Source: Neurospora tetrasperma FGSC 2508 (taxonomy: Eukaryota > Ascomycota > Sordariomycetes > Sordariales > Sordariaceae). From it: DNA of 64,000 nucleotides. The notes under the pieces were generated by a model that was not told the origin of the DNA, made no database searches, and saw only the letters and a program-made list of their open reading frames with translations. Shown here piece by piece: positions 1-13,687 of this stretch. Where the stretch lies: positions 5,285,220 through 5,349,219 of the forward strand of contig NW_009799100.1 of NCBI RefSeq assembly GCF_000213175.1, read 5' to 3'. Both the position numbers and the translations under genes were made by a program. The number at the start of each line of letters is the position of its first letter. Position 1 is the first letter of the stretch.

Positions 1-2292
1 AAAATAGTTTATGTATGTATGGCTTTTTAACCGGCCGGCCGGCGTCACCACCCACTCGCTTCCTTCTTACCTTCCTTCCCGTGTTTTCCACGTCCCGTCC
101 GTCGATGGCGAAGCTCGAGGGCGACAAACCTCCCTCCCACCTCCCATCTCCCACCTCCTCATAGTGAGATTTGCATCTACGAGGTACGAGAGACCTACCA
201 TCTGAACATGGACAGTTTTCTGGGGAGAGATGGTATAATGCACAAGATCGGTGTTCCTTCCACTCTCGTCGCATTCCATTCTTCAATTAACTACGTACCG
301 TCGTACCGATGGCGCCATCACTTTGTCTAATTCAAGTGTATAAGGACTACAGGAATGTCCCTAGTATCTACAAGGAATCCGGGCAGCCATTTCTCTTGTA
401 TTTAAAGGGGATCTTGCAGAAGGGGGGGTGGGTGCACAGACCCTCTGGAAGCCGCTGCCTATTAAAATCGCGAGCTGGCTACTAAAAAAGAGGTATTAAC
501 ATACCTATCTAAGGGACTCGATTCAAACGTTGTTTCAGTTATTTTCTTTACTTCCTTCACCACTTCACTCCACCACTTCACGCCGTCATCATCATCTAGT
601 TCCATAAGCAGCTTCGTTCGCTATGTCTCAAGATCGATCTCATACACACACCTACTATAGATAGGTAGGTAGGTATCTCTAGGTGACCACGGTTAGTTAC
701 GACTAGTCTTGTACTGCTAGACTCAGACCTACCTAGGTACCTAGACTTAGACCTAGACCTAGACCTAGACCTAGACTTAGACCTAGGCTTTGAGTCCAGT
801 GATGGATGGATGGATAGAAAGATGGGTGACGGTAACACCATCGGATATCATGTTCGTGTACTACGTCTAGACTACCGTCCAACTTTATACTCATGCTCGT
901 GCTCGTGCTCATAGTCAGTCGTGGTCGTGGTCCAGTCGTCGATACGAGCAAATATGTGTACGGATGTTACCGCTGTGTTGGCTACCTACCTACGCTACTT
1001 ACTAACTCTGTTTTTCGCTATAAATATTTAATAATAGCCTGTTTGTTTACCCTCTATAGTGTTGCTAGTGATGTGATGTACATATGTAGTAGGTTTCGAA
1101 AGGGGATTAACCCGTTACTAGACTTTAAATACCAGTTACCTACCTTGTCTGAACTTACCTCGCCCGCTCGCTACAAGCTACGGACCTACACCATAACAAC
1201 ATCTACATATATGCAAAATAAAAACCTGAGGGCTCACTATGCCCTACTCAAGACCAACGAATGCTTGAAAACTATCTAGTATTTTTATAACTTTTCTCGC
1301 TTGATTTTCTTGTTCGCGATCCTCATCAACGTCAAACACCTCCGTTTTTATTTTCATTCTTTTTTGTCTCTCCAACGCAAATCTCTCATCCCCCCAATTT
1401 TCCTTTTTGTGAACTTTATTTACCCTTGCCCACTTAGCCCAACTGAAGCAAACCCAAGAATTTTCCTCCCCAAAAAGTCGGTAGCCCTTTTTGTACTTGA
1501 CTTCCTCACAGGCACCGGCACCGGCACCAAGCGGTTCGGCTTGATAAAACCGACCCCTGTTACCCTTTCTGCCTGCCTATTAATCCCATGCGACGGTCAA
1601 TACGCACCCCCCAGAAAGCTGAGTGGAAGCATAAATAACGCGGATCCAGTCTGGAAAAACAAAAAAAAGAAGGAGTTCCATCGCTAAAATAGCCGGTATG
1701 GTACCGCACGCTCGCTTGAAAGGGTTGGTTGGTTGGTCGTCTGCGTCACCCCTTCCTTCTTTTCCCATCACCCCTTCCTTTCTCCCTTCCTTCCTTCGCC
1801 ACTTCCACCCACTTTTCTTTTCAACACTTACTCACCCAACCCATGTGCTAACCCGCCATCGACAGCCATTGCTCAGCGCCTTACCATCGAGTAAACGATG
1901 TAGTAGCTTGTATACTCATTCGGGGTTCGGCCGGCAGGCATGGTGCTGTTGGCTTAGGCCTGTGCTGTACTGTTCTGTGCTTGTTGCTCTCTCTCCAAAG
2001 GAATGAGACGTGAAGTCCAGCGAGTGAGTTGCTGATCCTGATTTGTGAACTGCTTTTGGGAAAAAAGCTACACGCGGTCTTGTTTGCTTGCTGTGTTGCT
2101 GTGTGAACTTGTTGCTTGCTTGCAAGAGAAACCGTCGAACTGTGGTGAACGCGATGCGCTCTTTTGTCTCCACGGTGGTGTAGTTTTGAAGAATAATACG
2201 TATTCTCGCTCAAAGATCATGATCAAGTCCTGTTATGTATTTCGCATTAGCATTTCATGTTGCTTGAGTCGTGACCACGAACGACAAATGAC
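1..2292. other. Gene-free left flank, low-complexity
   Basis: No convincing coding frame was found. The stretch holds pyrimidine-rich tracts, GTAG/CTAC microsatellites (about 661-675), a degenerate (CCTAGA)n hexamer array at about 741-787 and a (TGCTCG)n-like run near 892-912. It lies downstream of the UPF2 stop codon and so includes its 3' untranslated region. Short open frames here have erratic composition and no family resemblance. Confidence 0.6.
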
Positions 2293-5200
2293 TTACCAAT
2301 CAACATCACTAAGCTGCAACTTTCTCACTCTTTGTCCACCCCGCTCCTTGTTCAACCTAAGATCGGAGCGGTTATGGTGATGGGCGTTGAGTTTCTCGTT
2401 ACCCTCATAATCATCGTTCTCCCGGAGATCATAGTTCAGGACAAGGTTCTTGATGCGCTGCTGCTCTTCCTTCTCTGCCTGTTGCTTCTTCTTCATAGCA
2501 ATAGCAAAGTGCGAGTCCGAAGGCAGTTCAACGGTGCGAGTCTGTATGTGTTGTCAGTGTACTGGACTCTTCTGTGTGGGACTGATGGGTGGTCACGTAC
2601 CTGCTGGCGATTACCCTTCTTCGTGAGAAGCGAAAAAGCCATCTTCTCCCCGGAGGGAGGAGCCTCCGAGGGTCCGGCCTCGTTGGCAGTAGAGGACTCG
2701 CCAACAGCCGTAGACTCACGAGGCTTGAGCTTGATGGGAAGCGGCAGGTCAAACTGCTGCTTGCGCTCGAATTTGCGGGAATCCAGGCTCTCGGCCATCA
2801 TCTTGGCAAACTCGCGCTCAAACTCGGCCTCCTCCTCCGGATCAACCTCCTCTTGCTGTCTGGTAACGACAATTTCCTCCTCTTCAGATTCACTGTTGTA
2901 CCTCGAAGTGTTATCCTGCTGCTCATTGTCCTCAGCCTCGCCACCACCATCGTCGTCCGACTCGTCGTCCTCATCCTCATCTGGGACCATGCCGTCTTCG
3001 TCGTCGGACACGTCACTATCGTTGTCCTCCGGCTCGACGACCCTCTCGACTCCAGATGTCTTTTGATCCTGGACCATGGCCAGCTGGAACACCTTGGACG
3101 CCTCCTCCAGGTTGGATGCAAGCTTCCACTGCGGCCGCGTGAGGGCGAAGATGTCCTGGACGAGGAACTCGACGTCCATGGGCAGCGGATTCTTCGTATA
3201 GATGTAGTACTGGAAGAAGGAGAGGAAGAAATCGAGCTTCTTTCCAGCAGCACCCTTGTTGAAGAACATACCGCAGGTCTCAAGGATGGTGGAGATGAGG
3301 CGAATGCGGAAGAAGTCATCGGGCAAATCGAAGGGGTTGACGCGGCCTGGAACGGGCGGGCCGCCGTGACCAAACGTCATGATCTTGTACATGGTGTCGA
3401 AGATGACTGGGTGCTCCAGCATTCTGTAGTTGTAGAGCTCTCCAAGGTACTTAACCTCAGCGATGCGGCGCTGGTTGAACTTGAAGTCATTCGACTCCAG
3501 GCCGAGGCAGATAGACTCGGTCACTTGGTCGATGACTCCGACAACGAACTCGCCATGATACTTGTAGAGGGCGCTCAATAGGATGGCCAAGAGATGGATG
3601 TTACCATACTTGACTTTTCCGGGCTTGGAGAAGACCTTGTGCAGAATCGCGACGACCTCCTTCTCTTCCCAGTGCAGCCTGCGGATATGCCTCAAGATCT
3701 TGCTGTAGTTCCTCTTGGTGAGATCGCCATAAATCAACTTGCGGATGAAGAGCTCCATAGGCGTTCTCTCCTTCACCTCAATGGCAGGGCGCTGCGGCGG
3801 ATCAACATAGTAGACAGCGTTCTCAATGAGCATCCTCTCGGCCTGTCCAATATGCTGGACCGACTTCTTGCGCTGCAGCGTCTCCAAGAAGGAAGCCATA
3901 CGCGGAGAAGTCTCCGGGTTACGAAGCAGGTACCGGCCGCAGTTCTCAAGCAGGTTGCAAATGATCTCAATGTTCATCCGCGAAAAGTCATCCAAACTGA
4001 CCTTGAGACAGTGGAAGACAACGTGCTCCGGAACAATGCCAAATTTGGTCAGCTCAGCCAGGTAGCGAATGTTGCTCAGCCTGACCTGCCCAAGAAACTC
4101 CTTTTCCTTGCGCCGCTGGAGACTACGGAACTCATTGTCAAGGTAGTCAACAAGGCCCTTGGGGATATCGGGCATGTATTGACCAAGTGTGGCAACAAGC
4201 CTAGCCCAGTTCGGGAGGAGATCGGTACGTCCCTTGGGCACATCGGTCAAGGCCTTGATGAGCCGGTTGCGAGACGCCTTTGAATTGAGGAAGCAGAAGT
4301 CGATAGCCATCTGGTCAATGGCGTCTTTGCTGATGAGCTCAGGAAGGCGCACAAGCAGGGCGTCAACCTGAGCGCCAATTGTCTTGTTCGCAATAGCAAT
4401 AGACTGGTCATCGGCGGCAGCAGCCTCGGCCGCCTTGGCAGCTTCCGCGGCTTCAACAGGGTCAATCTTCCTGCCCACCTGTTCATCATCTGCTTTCTTC
4501 TTCTTAACTTCTTCAAGCAGAATGCCAGGAACCTTGCCCTTCAGATCAACCAAGTTTTCATAGAAGCGACGCTCTTCTTCGTCCTCCCATATTCCGGGCC
4601 CCTCACCCTGTCCACGGAGGTATTCACCGGCCTTGACCAGGCCGATCGTGCCATTTGCGGAGTTGCCCTCATCAGTATCCTTCAACTCAGGCATCTCCGC
4701 GCCAATGATATCAGCAATAACCTGCGCATTGGCCACGAGACGTTCTTGAGCCTTGACCTGCTTCTCAAAGTTTGACTGGCGATCCTCAAAGACCTCTCCC
4801 GACTTGACATACGCCTCCGCATTCTTGCGCGACTGGTTGTAGATAGCCTTTTGGTCCCGAACAAGGTGGCCCTTGACGTCCTCAAAGTAGCGCTTGAGGA
4901 TATTCTTGAAGCGCTCCTGCAACTCAGGAGGGGCAAAGGGACCGTCCTGATCCGTGCCCGCACCTTCCTCCTTGTCTTCGGATCCGTCGCCTTCGGTCTC
5001 CTCGGCGCCCTTGGTAGCGCCATCCTCCTCCACGGTTTTACGACCATCTTGGCCCGCAGCCTTGATACCCAAGATATCCCAACTGAAAGCCTTGACGAAA
5101 ATGACGAGCAAGGGGAGATTGGCATGGTCTCGATCGTGATTCAAGAGATCCTTCAGAACTTCGAGCGGAAAGGGCTCAGCACCGCCTCCCTTGCCGGACG

Positions 5201-5950
5201 AAGAGCGCGGCTTCGGCTCGGCTCTGGCTCCCGTGGTCGGTCTCGTAGCGTCGTCGGGGCGAGCAATATCGTCCAGGGTCCGCAGAACATCGACAAGCCA
5301 GAGCTCGGTCACGATGCGGAGGAGAACGCGCTGTCGAACCAAGCGGTCTTTTTCTTCCTTCTCTCTCGCCTCGGGGGTAAGGGTCTTGAGGAAACTCTTA
5401 TCGGGAGTGGCCATGCCCTTGCCCAGAAGCCAGCCCAAGTGTTCGGTAAAGTCGGCGGGTCCGAATCGCTGGTGCAGGGCGCTGACGATCTCGACGCCGG
5501 CCTCGATGTCTCCCGGAGACTTGAGCTTGCAGAGGCCCTCGTAGCATGCTGAGATGATTTCGGAAAGGTATTTGGAGAGGCTGACGGTGCGGATCTCCTG
5601 GAGGAAGGTGCTCTGGGTGGCGGCGGAGATGGTGGTTCGGAGACGCTTGATAAAAGCAGTGTTTTTCTTTAGGGTAGAGTCGAGGGACTTGCTGACGGGA
5701 AAGAGATCTGTTGAAAGTGAAGAGCGTGAGCAAATGGGCCGACTGGATATCGGGCGCAGCAGAATCTCGTAAATCGTACCTTTCTCGCCATTCCAAGCCC
5801 TCGAGTTCAGCGCCCGCAGCTCACCTACGAATCGTTAGCCCAACAAAAGCCAAAGAGCCAAGTTACAGCCCAAAGTGAACGGAAAAGCGGGAGGAGAGGG
5901 GGCGGAGGGGAGGGAAGGGCTGCAAACTCACGCCGTCTTTGGCGATCCAT
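2293..5950 (-). CDS. UPF2: Nonsense-mediated mRNA decay factor UPF2/NMD2
   Basis: UPF2 bridges UPF1 and UPF3 and activates decay of mRNAs with premature stops; it acts in the cytoplasm. Four exons, 5950-5932, 5824-5780, 5707-2601 and 2541-2293, join to 1139 residues. All three introns are GT-AG and restore frame. The product starts MDRQRRRELRALN and continues AWNGEKDLFPVSKSLDSTLK, the typical UPF2 N-terminus. Three MIF4G-like helical repeats follow at roughly residues 20-230, 455-665 and 675-910. After them come a long Asp/Glu-rich linker (about 920-1010) and a basic C-terminal tail expected to contact UPF1. An open frame beginning at 5438 misses the first 111 residues. Two of the three introns lie within the first 22 codons, and yeast NMD2 is also known to have a 5'-end intron. 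Upstream lies a 2-kb spacer. The family is certain; the exact start rests on this splice model. Confidence 0.95.
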
Positions 5951-8002
5951 ACTGGGCGATGAGAATCAATGGTATGAACACAGAGCAGTGGCATGCACTG
6001 GTGGGTATGCTAAGGGTTGAGAAATCGGTAGCGGCAATCCCCATCAGCAATGGTAGACATCGGTGACGTGATACGGCAGGGGAGCAACGGAGCAGGCCAC
6101 TGAAGGCTCTCGGACTCGGACGAGCTCAACGACGGATGACCGAGAGACGGCGGCGGTGGTGGTGGGATTGGTGCTTGTTTCGGCGGCCAGAGTTGCGGCT
6201 TTTCTTCCGTCAAGGTGTCTGGTCTGTAGTATCATTCGAAGCCCCGGGGACGGCGTCACGGACGGTGGAAGGGAGAACGCGGTTCGGTTGTCGATCAAAG
6301 GTAATGAATGGATGCCCGGGAGGTGCCTCTCTGTCCATGGGCCAAGCGGGTTCTTCAGCACGCTTAAGTTCGTTGAGTTCCTTGGTTCCAGGTTCCATTG
6401 TCTGTGGGGGGTTCCATGGGGGGGGGGGGGAAAAGGCGTTAGGTTGCGGCTCGCTTCACGGGCATCAGGTCCCCCAGGGCAGTGCTAACTTGACCACCCT
6501 ACAGGCCGATATCTGAGTCAATTCACCAGTGATGATTCCCGCCGCATCAGGAGGACGCCCTCGCCATTCATTGGGCGCCTTAACGCGCTTTAGCGCCTGC
6601 GCCCCGCGACCACAGCGGGTGCCTTAACAGCAGCACCCCACAGTGCAGGCCATCCCCAATTCCCCGACTGGAGCCGCCATTACACTACAGCAATTCAATG
6701 ACATAGCCAGGGCAGACAGCCACGGCCGGGGAATTGGAAGGATGGAAGATCTACACCTCTACCATCAGTAGGCTTTGCCTGGCAGGGCAGAGCAAGACAG
6801 GGCAGGGCAGCTTGTTGTTTGTCTTGTTTACCGAACGGTTGATCTTATCGTTGACCCCTTTTGTAATCTGATCGAGAAGTTCGTTGGCTTCCCTTGAGCT
6901 CGCTTCCATCTGTGCCCCTGAGTACAGTGAGTGGATGGACAAAAACCACAGCTTCACACAAACAGACCACTGATATACCTAGCCTTGACCAAGACGTAAA
7001 AACTGTTCGTATTGCAACGCCAAACTACCTCATTCCGCTGGGTATCTAAGGATTCTCTTTTGTTTTGTTTTGTTTTGTTTTTCCTTCAGTCTGTCACCAA
7101 CTCTTTCTTCACATCTCATCCCACCACCCAGGACCTTTACCAAGACGTGATCTTTCATCCACCAAATGACTTCAAGCTTCGCACCCACTCCTTCTCTTAC
7201 TCTCTTCCATATCAGCCCGCCCACGAATTCTCGCTCTGTCAAACCCACATGACAATCATAGAACAACTAGGAGCGGAAGCAATGTTTAATCATGTCATGT
7301 CAGGACAGACAAATCCGAGAGATAAGACTTCCGCTTCAAAAGCCAAAACGCTAGGTGGTATTTGATATACGATAGACATAAAACAGAAAGGACACAAGAC
7401 AGATAGATACGAACCAAGAAACGCAAGGATATAATAATACTAAAACAGAAACAACAACAACAAAAAAAGGTCGGAACAAACTTTCGTGCGTGCAAAAACT
7501 CAAAGTGGTATCTTTGTAGAGGTATCTTTCCCGTGTGCGCGGCCGTCATCCTGTCACATAACCATCATCCCACATGATGGCCATTTTGGTCTTCTCTCAT
7601 CTGACGTGAAATAAAGAGGCAAAGAGATTACTGTTTGCAAATCCCGTGTTCCCCATCAATTTGCGGAGGCCCGGGTTCCCGCAAAGGCGAGACGGTCTCA
7701 TGATTTTACCCACCCCGGTAAAAACAGCGCGCCATCATCTCGTTTCGCAAAAAAAGGCCAAACGAAGCCAGTGAAACCCCCCCATCATTCATTGCCCCTG
7801 AGAGCCAGGATCGGAAAAGAAATGCAACAAGAGACTAGAGGAAAAAGGACAAAGAACGCAGCCGACCAAATGCAGAAGAGCAACTACCGGGGTATTGTAC
7901 GCCGTTGGGTATATCCAGCCGTAGGGGTATTTCTTTCTTTTTTGTTTTCCTCGCAAGTGACGAAACGATCCATAAGTCTAAAATCTCGATAGCGGAATGA
8001 AC
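5951..8002. promoter_or_regulatory. Spacer between UPF2 and the KH-protein gene
   Basis: This 2-kb stretch contains the UPF2 promoter and leader on the minus strand, and the 3' end of the KH-protein transcription unit. Visible features are a G13 tract near 6418-6430, a (TGTTT)n run at about 7058-7081 and dispersed pyrimidine tracts. I see no gene in it. Confidence 0.5.
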
Positions 8003-11000
8003 TTAACGAAATGGCCCAGAAAGAGGGCCGGGGTATCCTGAATTCGTAGAATGAGACGTAGAAGGGCGCCCGCTGTCACCAGAATGGCGGGTGCCGTGGC
8101 GTGGAGTAGAATCTCCACCCATGGGAATGGCCAGCTTGTGAATAAGGCCGTTGGGTTCGAATACACGCGAAGTGCCCCAAGGGTTGTTGTCGTCATCCGG
8201 GAGGTTAACACCGCTATCGTTCCACGGGTTACGATCAGCGTTGAAGCTCCGGGATGATTCAATCGAAATCAACGAAGTCTTGGAGACATTGGCGGAACCC
8301 TTGAAGAACGAATTGGTTGCAGAGTGAGAGCTGTTCTTTCTGCGGTCCAAGAAGGAAAGAGACATGCTTCCGGGCTTGCGGAGGCGGTCGAAAATGTTGC
8401 TGCGCTCACGGACAAGGTCTTCGCCAAACGTAGGCGTCGCAGGCGCATCCGTAGCAACAGGGGCAGCCACATGCTGAAGAATCTTAGAGTCGAAATACTG
8501 AAGCGCCTCTTCAAACGTGTCAGATCGGGGACGGGGAATGGCACCCTTGATGACGACTGGCTCAATTCCAGCCGTAGCAAACTGGCTATGGAGGAAATCC
8601 ATAGCGTCGCGCAGGCCACCGGCATTGTTGCGGGTAAAGGCCCACAGCAAAGTGACCGTGGGGGCGGCATCAGCTGCGCGGTCCTCGGTGTTCTCGTGCA
8701 CAGAGACTTGGACCTCATGCTGAGACTTCAGCTTGGGAACAATATTCTGGAGGAATTCGGGGGACTCGAGGAACTTGACCAAAGGCTCAGAGTGCTCCAA
8801 AACCACCTCGTGCTTGTCCGGAACCATGCCCTATAGCAGTACCGTTAGTTATGATTCGATTGTTTCCAGGATGATCGGCGGCTCTAAACTTACCAAGAAC
8901 TCGTCAGCGCACATGGGGACCTGCCACTGAGGTCCCTGAACAGTCACCTCATCACTAGCCTGTTCGGTGCTGGGGAAGCTGATCTTGCAGTTGTACTTCT
9001 TTTCCAGCACTTCGATTTCGGGCAGACGGGCCAAGAGTTGACGGTGGTATAGACGATCGACGTTGACGGTTTGCGTGGTGATCTCAGAGTCCTATTTGGG
9101 AGTCAATTACTGAATTGGTATACCTCAAAGAGGGTAACCACATACCTCACGATCAACCATCTCCAGAATCTCGGTCTTTACGAGCTCGAGATTCTGGGCG
9201 TTGCGGGCCGGAGTCCGGCAAATGACGTTGTCAACACGGCTGTCATCATCATCACGGCCCATTCCTCCTGATTAAACGTTAGCATACAATCCTCATTTAT
9301 CATTTTATACGGTGGTGAAGTAGACTTACCCCGATCCATGGCATTTGAGAACTTGACAAACACGGAGTGCTTCTTCATGATGCGCTGGATATGCTGGCCA
9401 CCGATACCAATGATACGCTTATGGTACTGGTCCGGGACGTGGAAAGAAATGGACGCGGGCATCTCTTGCTCGACCAAAGTCAAACCCTCCTTCATCGAGG
9501 TGTAGTTGTGTGCCAAGACGTCAATGTTGAAGTTGTACTCGCCAAAGTTGTCGAAAACGATTTGAACATTGCAGTGGCTCATGATCTTGTTGATCTTGCC
9601 GTTCTTCTTGCCGCTCACAAATTCCTTGTGCTCATTGGCGAGTTCAATCTTGACACGAATCTGGTGCTGGACTGTGGTCACGAACTTGATGTCCGACAGG
9701 ACCTGGAGAGCCTCCTTGACGGCCTCATCAGAGCCGGTAAGCGTAAAGGCGATCTTGTCGAAGGCGATATCGGCATCGGAGTTGGCGCAAACATCGCTGA
9801 GCAAGGCTCGAATCTCCTGAGCGCTGGGAAGCAGGCGAGGATCCGGCTGGTTGATCCACCAGGATGCATGGTAAAATTGGCCAGCCTAAAAACAGGGGTT
9901 AGCTTTGAAGCTAGTCCAGAAATACACATGAAGGGAGCAAAAGCTTACCAATGACATGAGCTCGCGGATGGCACGCTCGACATGGAGGTTCTCGGGACCC
10001 TGGAAACGAATCGTGCCTTGTCTGGAGGCAAGCGGAGGGAGCATGATGAAGACACTGTTGGTCTCCATAATCTTGCGCACCTTGTCCATCCGACCCAGCA
10101 AAATGCTGTCAATCTTGGGCATGGCGATGGTAACATCCTTGACAAAGAGTCTGATAGTCGTCAGGATCTGATGGATCCGCGTCTTGGCTTGCGAAATGGC
10201 CTCGGGGGTCTCGCCAGTGATGAAGACCTCGTCGGGGTTACGGCGTAAGGCACCAGGGGGGCAGTAGCCATAGGCGTGGGAGAAGCACGGAGGGAAGTAG
10301 ATAGCCGTGTTGGTGGCAGACTCGATGTGTTTGATGTTCTTCCGGTTTCGGCCACACAGAAGCGGTTGCACGCTCAGGTCGATCTGGACAGCATCAACGA
10401 TTCTCCCAAGCTGTTATGTTGTTAGCAAGCATTCGATATCACGGGACAATCATTCTTTTTAGAAGTGCCTACAAGTTGGTCGATCTTAATAAGCACACGG
10501 GACTTGGCGTGCTCAGCAGAAATGTGGTCACCGTAGATAGCGACCCTCCAACGCTGGTCTCTGCGCATGGACAAGCCTCCATTCAGTCCGTCCTCAAGGG
10601 GAGTGAGCTTGGGGCCCAGAAGAAAGATATCAACACCACAGAACTTGGAGACCTCGTCCAGGAAGGCAGTTACGGACGGTTTCAGGCGGCCCTCTGTGAG
10701 ATCGGCGACCAAGTGGCCGTCAACATCAACATGGGTGCAGCGCTATTGGACAAAATTAACTTAGCATAATGGGTCACAAAGAAACAGATGGGACACGTGG
10801 ATAACCCACCATCAGAGAGGGTGTCTCGTTCAAGATGGTTTCCCGAGTCTTGTAAACACAATCGGCAGTGCCTGACAGAGTCACGGTGACAATCTGGTTG
10901 CGGCCATTCTTGGGGGTGGTCGCGTTGACGTGGGCCTCGATGGGCATGGGGTTGTTGGTGAGGTCCTCGCAACGGCGGCGGAGGTTCTCGACATTCTGGG

Positions 11001-11310
11001 TGTGCACGGGGAGCTGCCACACGGGAACGTCATCGGGGGCATCCTCGGGATGTGTCCATCTCAAAACGGCATCCGTGGTCGAGTGGAGGATGTCCTCGGT
11101 GTCGGGGCCAGCGAGATCGGAGGCGAAGTGGACGTTGAACGTGTAGTGAATCATGGCATCGGGAGGCTGGGGATTCGAGATTGGTGGAGGACCCTGGGGA
11201 GCGATCTTGGGCTGGTGCATTATTTGCGGCATGCCCATTGACGACCGCGACATGCCAAAGTTGGGGCTCATCCTCTCGGGCCAGTGACGCATGTTTGCTA
11301 GTTTATTCAT
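8003..11310 (-). CDS. Multi-KH-domain RNA-binding protein
   Basis: Probable single-stranded RNA-binding protein. Seven exons (11310-10810, 10742-10473, 10410-9949, 9885-9330, 9267-9146, 9091-8894, 8830-8003) join to 978 residues; the six introns of 54-67 bp all have clean GT-AG ends and most have CTAAC/CTAAG branch sites. The only canonical KH GxxG loop is GIGG at residues 571-574, followed by QHIQRIMKKHSVFVKF. Other KH-like units have decayed loops: GRNR at about 277, GRMD in the next unit and GKKNGK at about 503. The first 70 residues are Met/Pro-rich, and the C-terminal 150 are Ser/Asn/Gly-rich and probably disordered. Several KH units with mostly degenerate loops recall Bicaudal-C or vigilin-type scaffolds, but I cannot assign an ortholog. 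No signal peptide or membrane segment is visible. Confidence 0.9.
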
Positions 11311-13500
11311 CGTGGTCGAGCGACTGAAGGCGCACGGCTGGGAAGCAGGCTGAATGACAAGGGCGACAGGGAGGCCAGGTCAGGTCAGCAGTATGCCCGG
11401 AAATGAGGCCACTGCGCGCTGGCTACACTGTAAAAAGAGAGAGGCCGAAGGAGGAGGGGCGTCGTTGCCGGTGCCCGTGTCTGTTGTGTTGGTTGTGTTA
11501 TGTAGGTAAAAAGGTACCTGGCCCTCTTGCACACTGCTTGCTGCCTTTCGTCGGATGTCGTGGTGGTGGTGTCTGCTGGTGCGTTCGGGGATAATGGCGG
11601 GGGTGGGAAGGGAGACCACAGCGAACGAACGAGGGGCAGCGTAACGGGGGCAAAGGCGTATGATGTATGCTGCTTGTGTATGTCGTTTCGTTGTTGTTAC
11701 TGTCGGTCCTCCTGCTACGCTGCTTGGTGCTGCTGGTGCTGCTGCTTGTGATGATGATGGCTGGACACGACTGGGGAGGGGGGTGGGAGGGAGCGCTTCG
11801 GAGAGGGCGGCAAGGCTCGTGCCAGGAATCGCAGAACTAAAACGAGAAAAAAAGGGGGTATCTCAAAGAACTTGACAATTGGTAAAAAGGAAAAGAGAAG
11901 CGGAAAAGAAGCAAGTGGGATGCTCTTTTTCCTTTGGTTGATGTATGCAGAAGCAGAGTGAGTGGTGTTCGGGTTGGGGGAGGGGAAAGGTGGAGGAGAA
12001 GTAAGATAGACGGACGCGGAGGAACCAGGCAAGAGGAGAAACTGCCGCTTGTGTGTAGTGCTGTAGGATACGGATTCCAGTCGGTGGTCGGGGTGCTCAA
12101 AGTGGCTCGAGAGTGGCCTGGCTGCTCAAGGGAATGGCAGCACAAAGGCCAGGACAGACTGCAGCGAGTTCAAGCACACGGCGGCAGTCCACAGTGAGCG
12201 AGTCCACACACACTGGACACGGGCAGTCGGGCAACCGAAGACTGAGAGTCCCGGGCCACTCACCCAGTCTCAGTCTGGGGGGGGGGGGAGTGTGGGAGAT
12301 GGAAGCTGAGCGACTGAACTGACGGGAGCACGGACCAGATTGCACGGTAGAGTACCAGGTTGTGGATGGAGCGTGGAGCCATCGGGAGACGCCCAGCGGT
12401 GGATCCCCCAGGGCGCCGCACGAGCCATTGGACAGCTCATTTAAATGGAGACAGACGACTGGTCTGTGCATTTTCCAAGGTCTGCTCCATCGTGACTGGT
12501 TCAACCAGCGGGCAAAAGTGGGCAACCACTCAGCACCTGCGTAGGCGGTGCAGTGCCATTGCAAGGGAAGTGTGCAGCAGCGAGTGTGCTCTGGCTGCTT
12601 TTCACACACTCACACACACACACCACACACCACCCATCTCCAATTTCATGGTCCCGTCGTATCACTCGCTGTCAGCATCCAGAATGGCCAGGGCAGTCAG
12701 TCAGGCAGGCAGGCCGACATGGGGTATGAAGAAGCTCCAGTACGGTATCTTCAAGAGATACCTTTCCCATCGTCGTCTAGCTCAAGCTACCAGGTATAAG
12801 ACATTCGAGCGGACGGGAATGGACAGCTCCATCCATTCCTCCATATCGAGGCCAGTCAAGCCCAACACTACACTACTGTACTATGTACTTGCATCTGTAC
12901 ATCACACTGCACACTTGAAACTTCAAACTGTCCCTTCTTCAGTTTCTTCAACTTCTCACTGGCTTTTCCTTTCCCACTAACCCTCCAGGGTATCCTCGAA
13001 TGTGGATACGTGTGTGTGTGATGTGTGGGTGTGCGTGGTGTGCAAGTGTTCAACTCCCGTCCTTCGGCATCTGGCCTTACCTACCAATCAACCAGGCCTG
13101 TCCAAAACAACCTAACCTCCGTCCTATCCAATGCTGACCACCTCCTATCGTCAACAACGACACAACAACCCTCAACTGTTCAACGAATTCAACCCACCGA
13201 AAATACCTGCCCCAAAGAGTGAAGGGATCGTCAACCGTACCTTAGTCTAGCCTTCCAATGCCTTGCCTGAAAACTGCCTGACATCGTTTGGGCCTGAAGC
13301 ATCAAGTTCATCAAGGTTACATACAGTTGGGGATGTCCAGAATGCTCGGTATACCGCAAAGACTCGGGGCATAGCTTTTCAACTTCCAAGGAAATCAGTA
13401 GTCTCAGTTCTCAGACCCACTTAACCTCCAAAACCCATCCCACCCCCCGACCCCACCCCTTGTTTTTACGGTAGTAGGTCTGAGCGTGTTTTGTACTTTT
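11311..13500. promoter_or_regulatory. Upstream region of the KH-protein gene
   Basis: Gene-free 2.2 kb between the KH-gene start codon and the AT-rich island. The first 800 bp on the minus strand are CT- and CA-rich, as is usual for long fungal leaders. There is a G11 tract near 12279-12289 and a (CA)n/(CACACC) stretch at 12602-12631. Its island-proximal end carries one arm of the 47-bp inverted repeat. No reading frame here looks coding. Confidence 0.5.
13352..13398 (+). repeat. Left arm of a 47-bp perfect inverted repeat
   Basis: The sequence from TACCGCAAAGACTCGG to GGAAATCAG recurs as an exact reverse complement at 32982-33028. The two arms sit just outside the AT-rich island on both sides and show no C-to-T decay. 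Confidence 0.9.
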
Positions 13501-13687
13501 TAGCCGTTGGTTGTAAAAGAATAACTAGGCATTATTATTCATTAAAAATCCAGTGAAATTGATAAAACTAAAAAGAAATACCCTTTATATAGATTTTTTT
13601 ATTGTAGTTCTAATGGTAGTCTTAGTTTTCCTATACGACCAATATTCGTTAAGATACAAGGCTTTAAACTTTGAAGCTTTTACCCCC

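Noticed and set aside
741-787. Hexamer array resembling telomere repeats
   Set aside because: The unit is CCTAGA/TCTAGG with variants, not the TTAGGG/CCCTAA repeat of filamentous fungi, and unique DNA lies on both sides.
2589-3581. 330-codon plus-strand frame
   Set aside because: It is the antisense shadow of the conserved UPF2 coding sequence.
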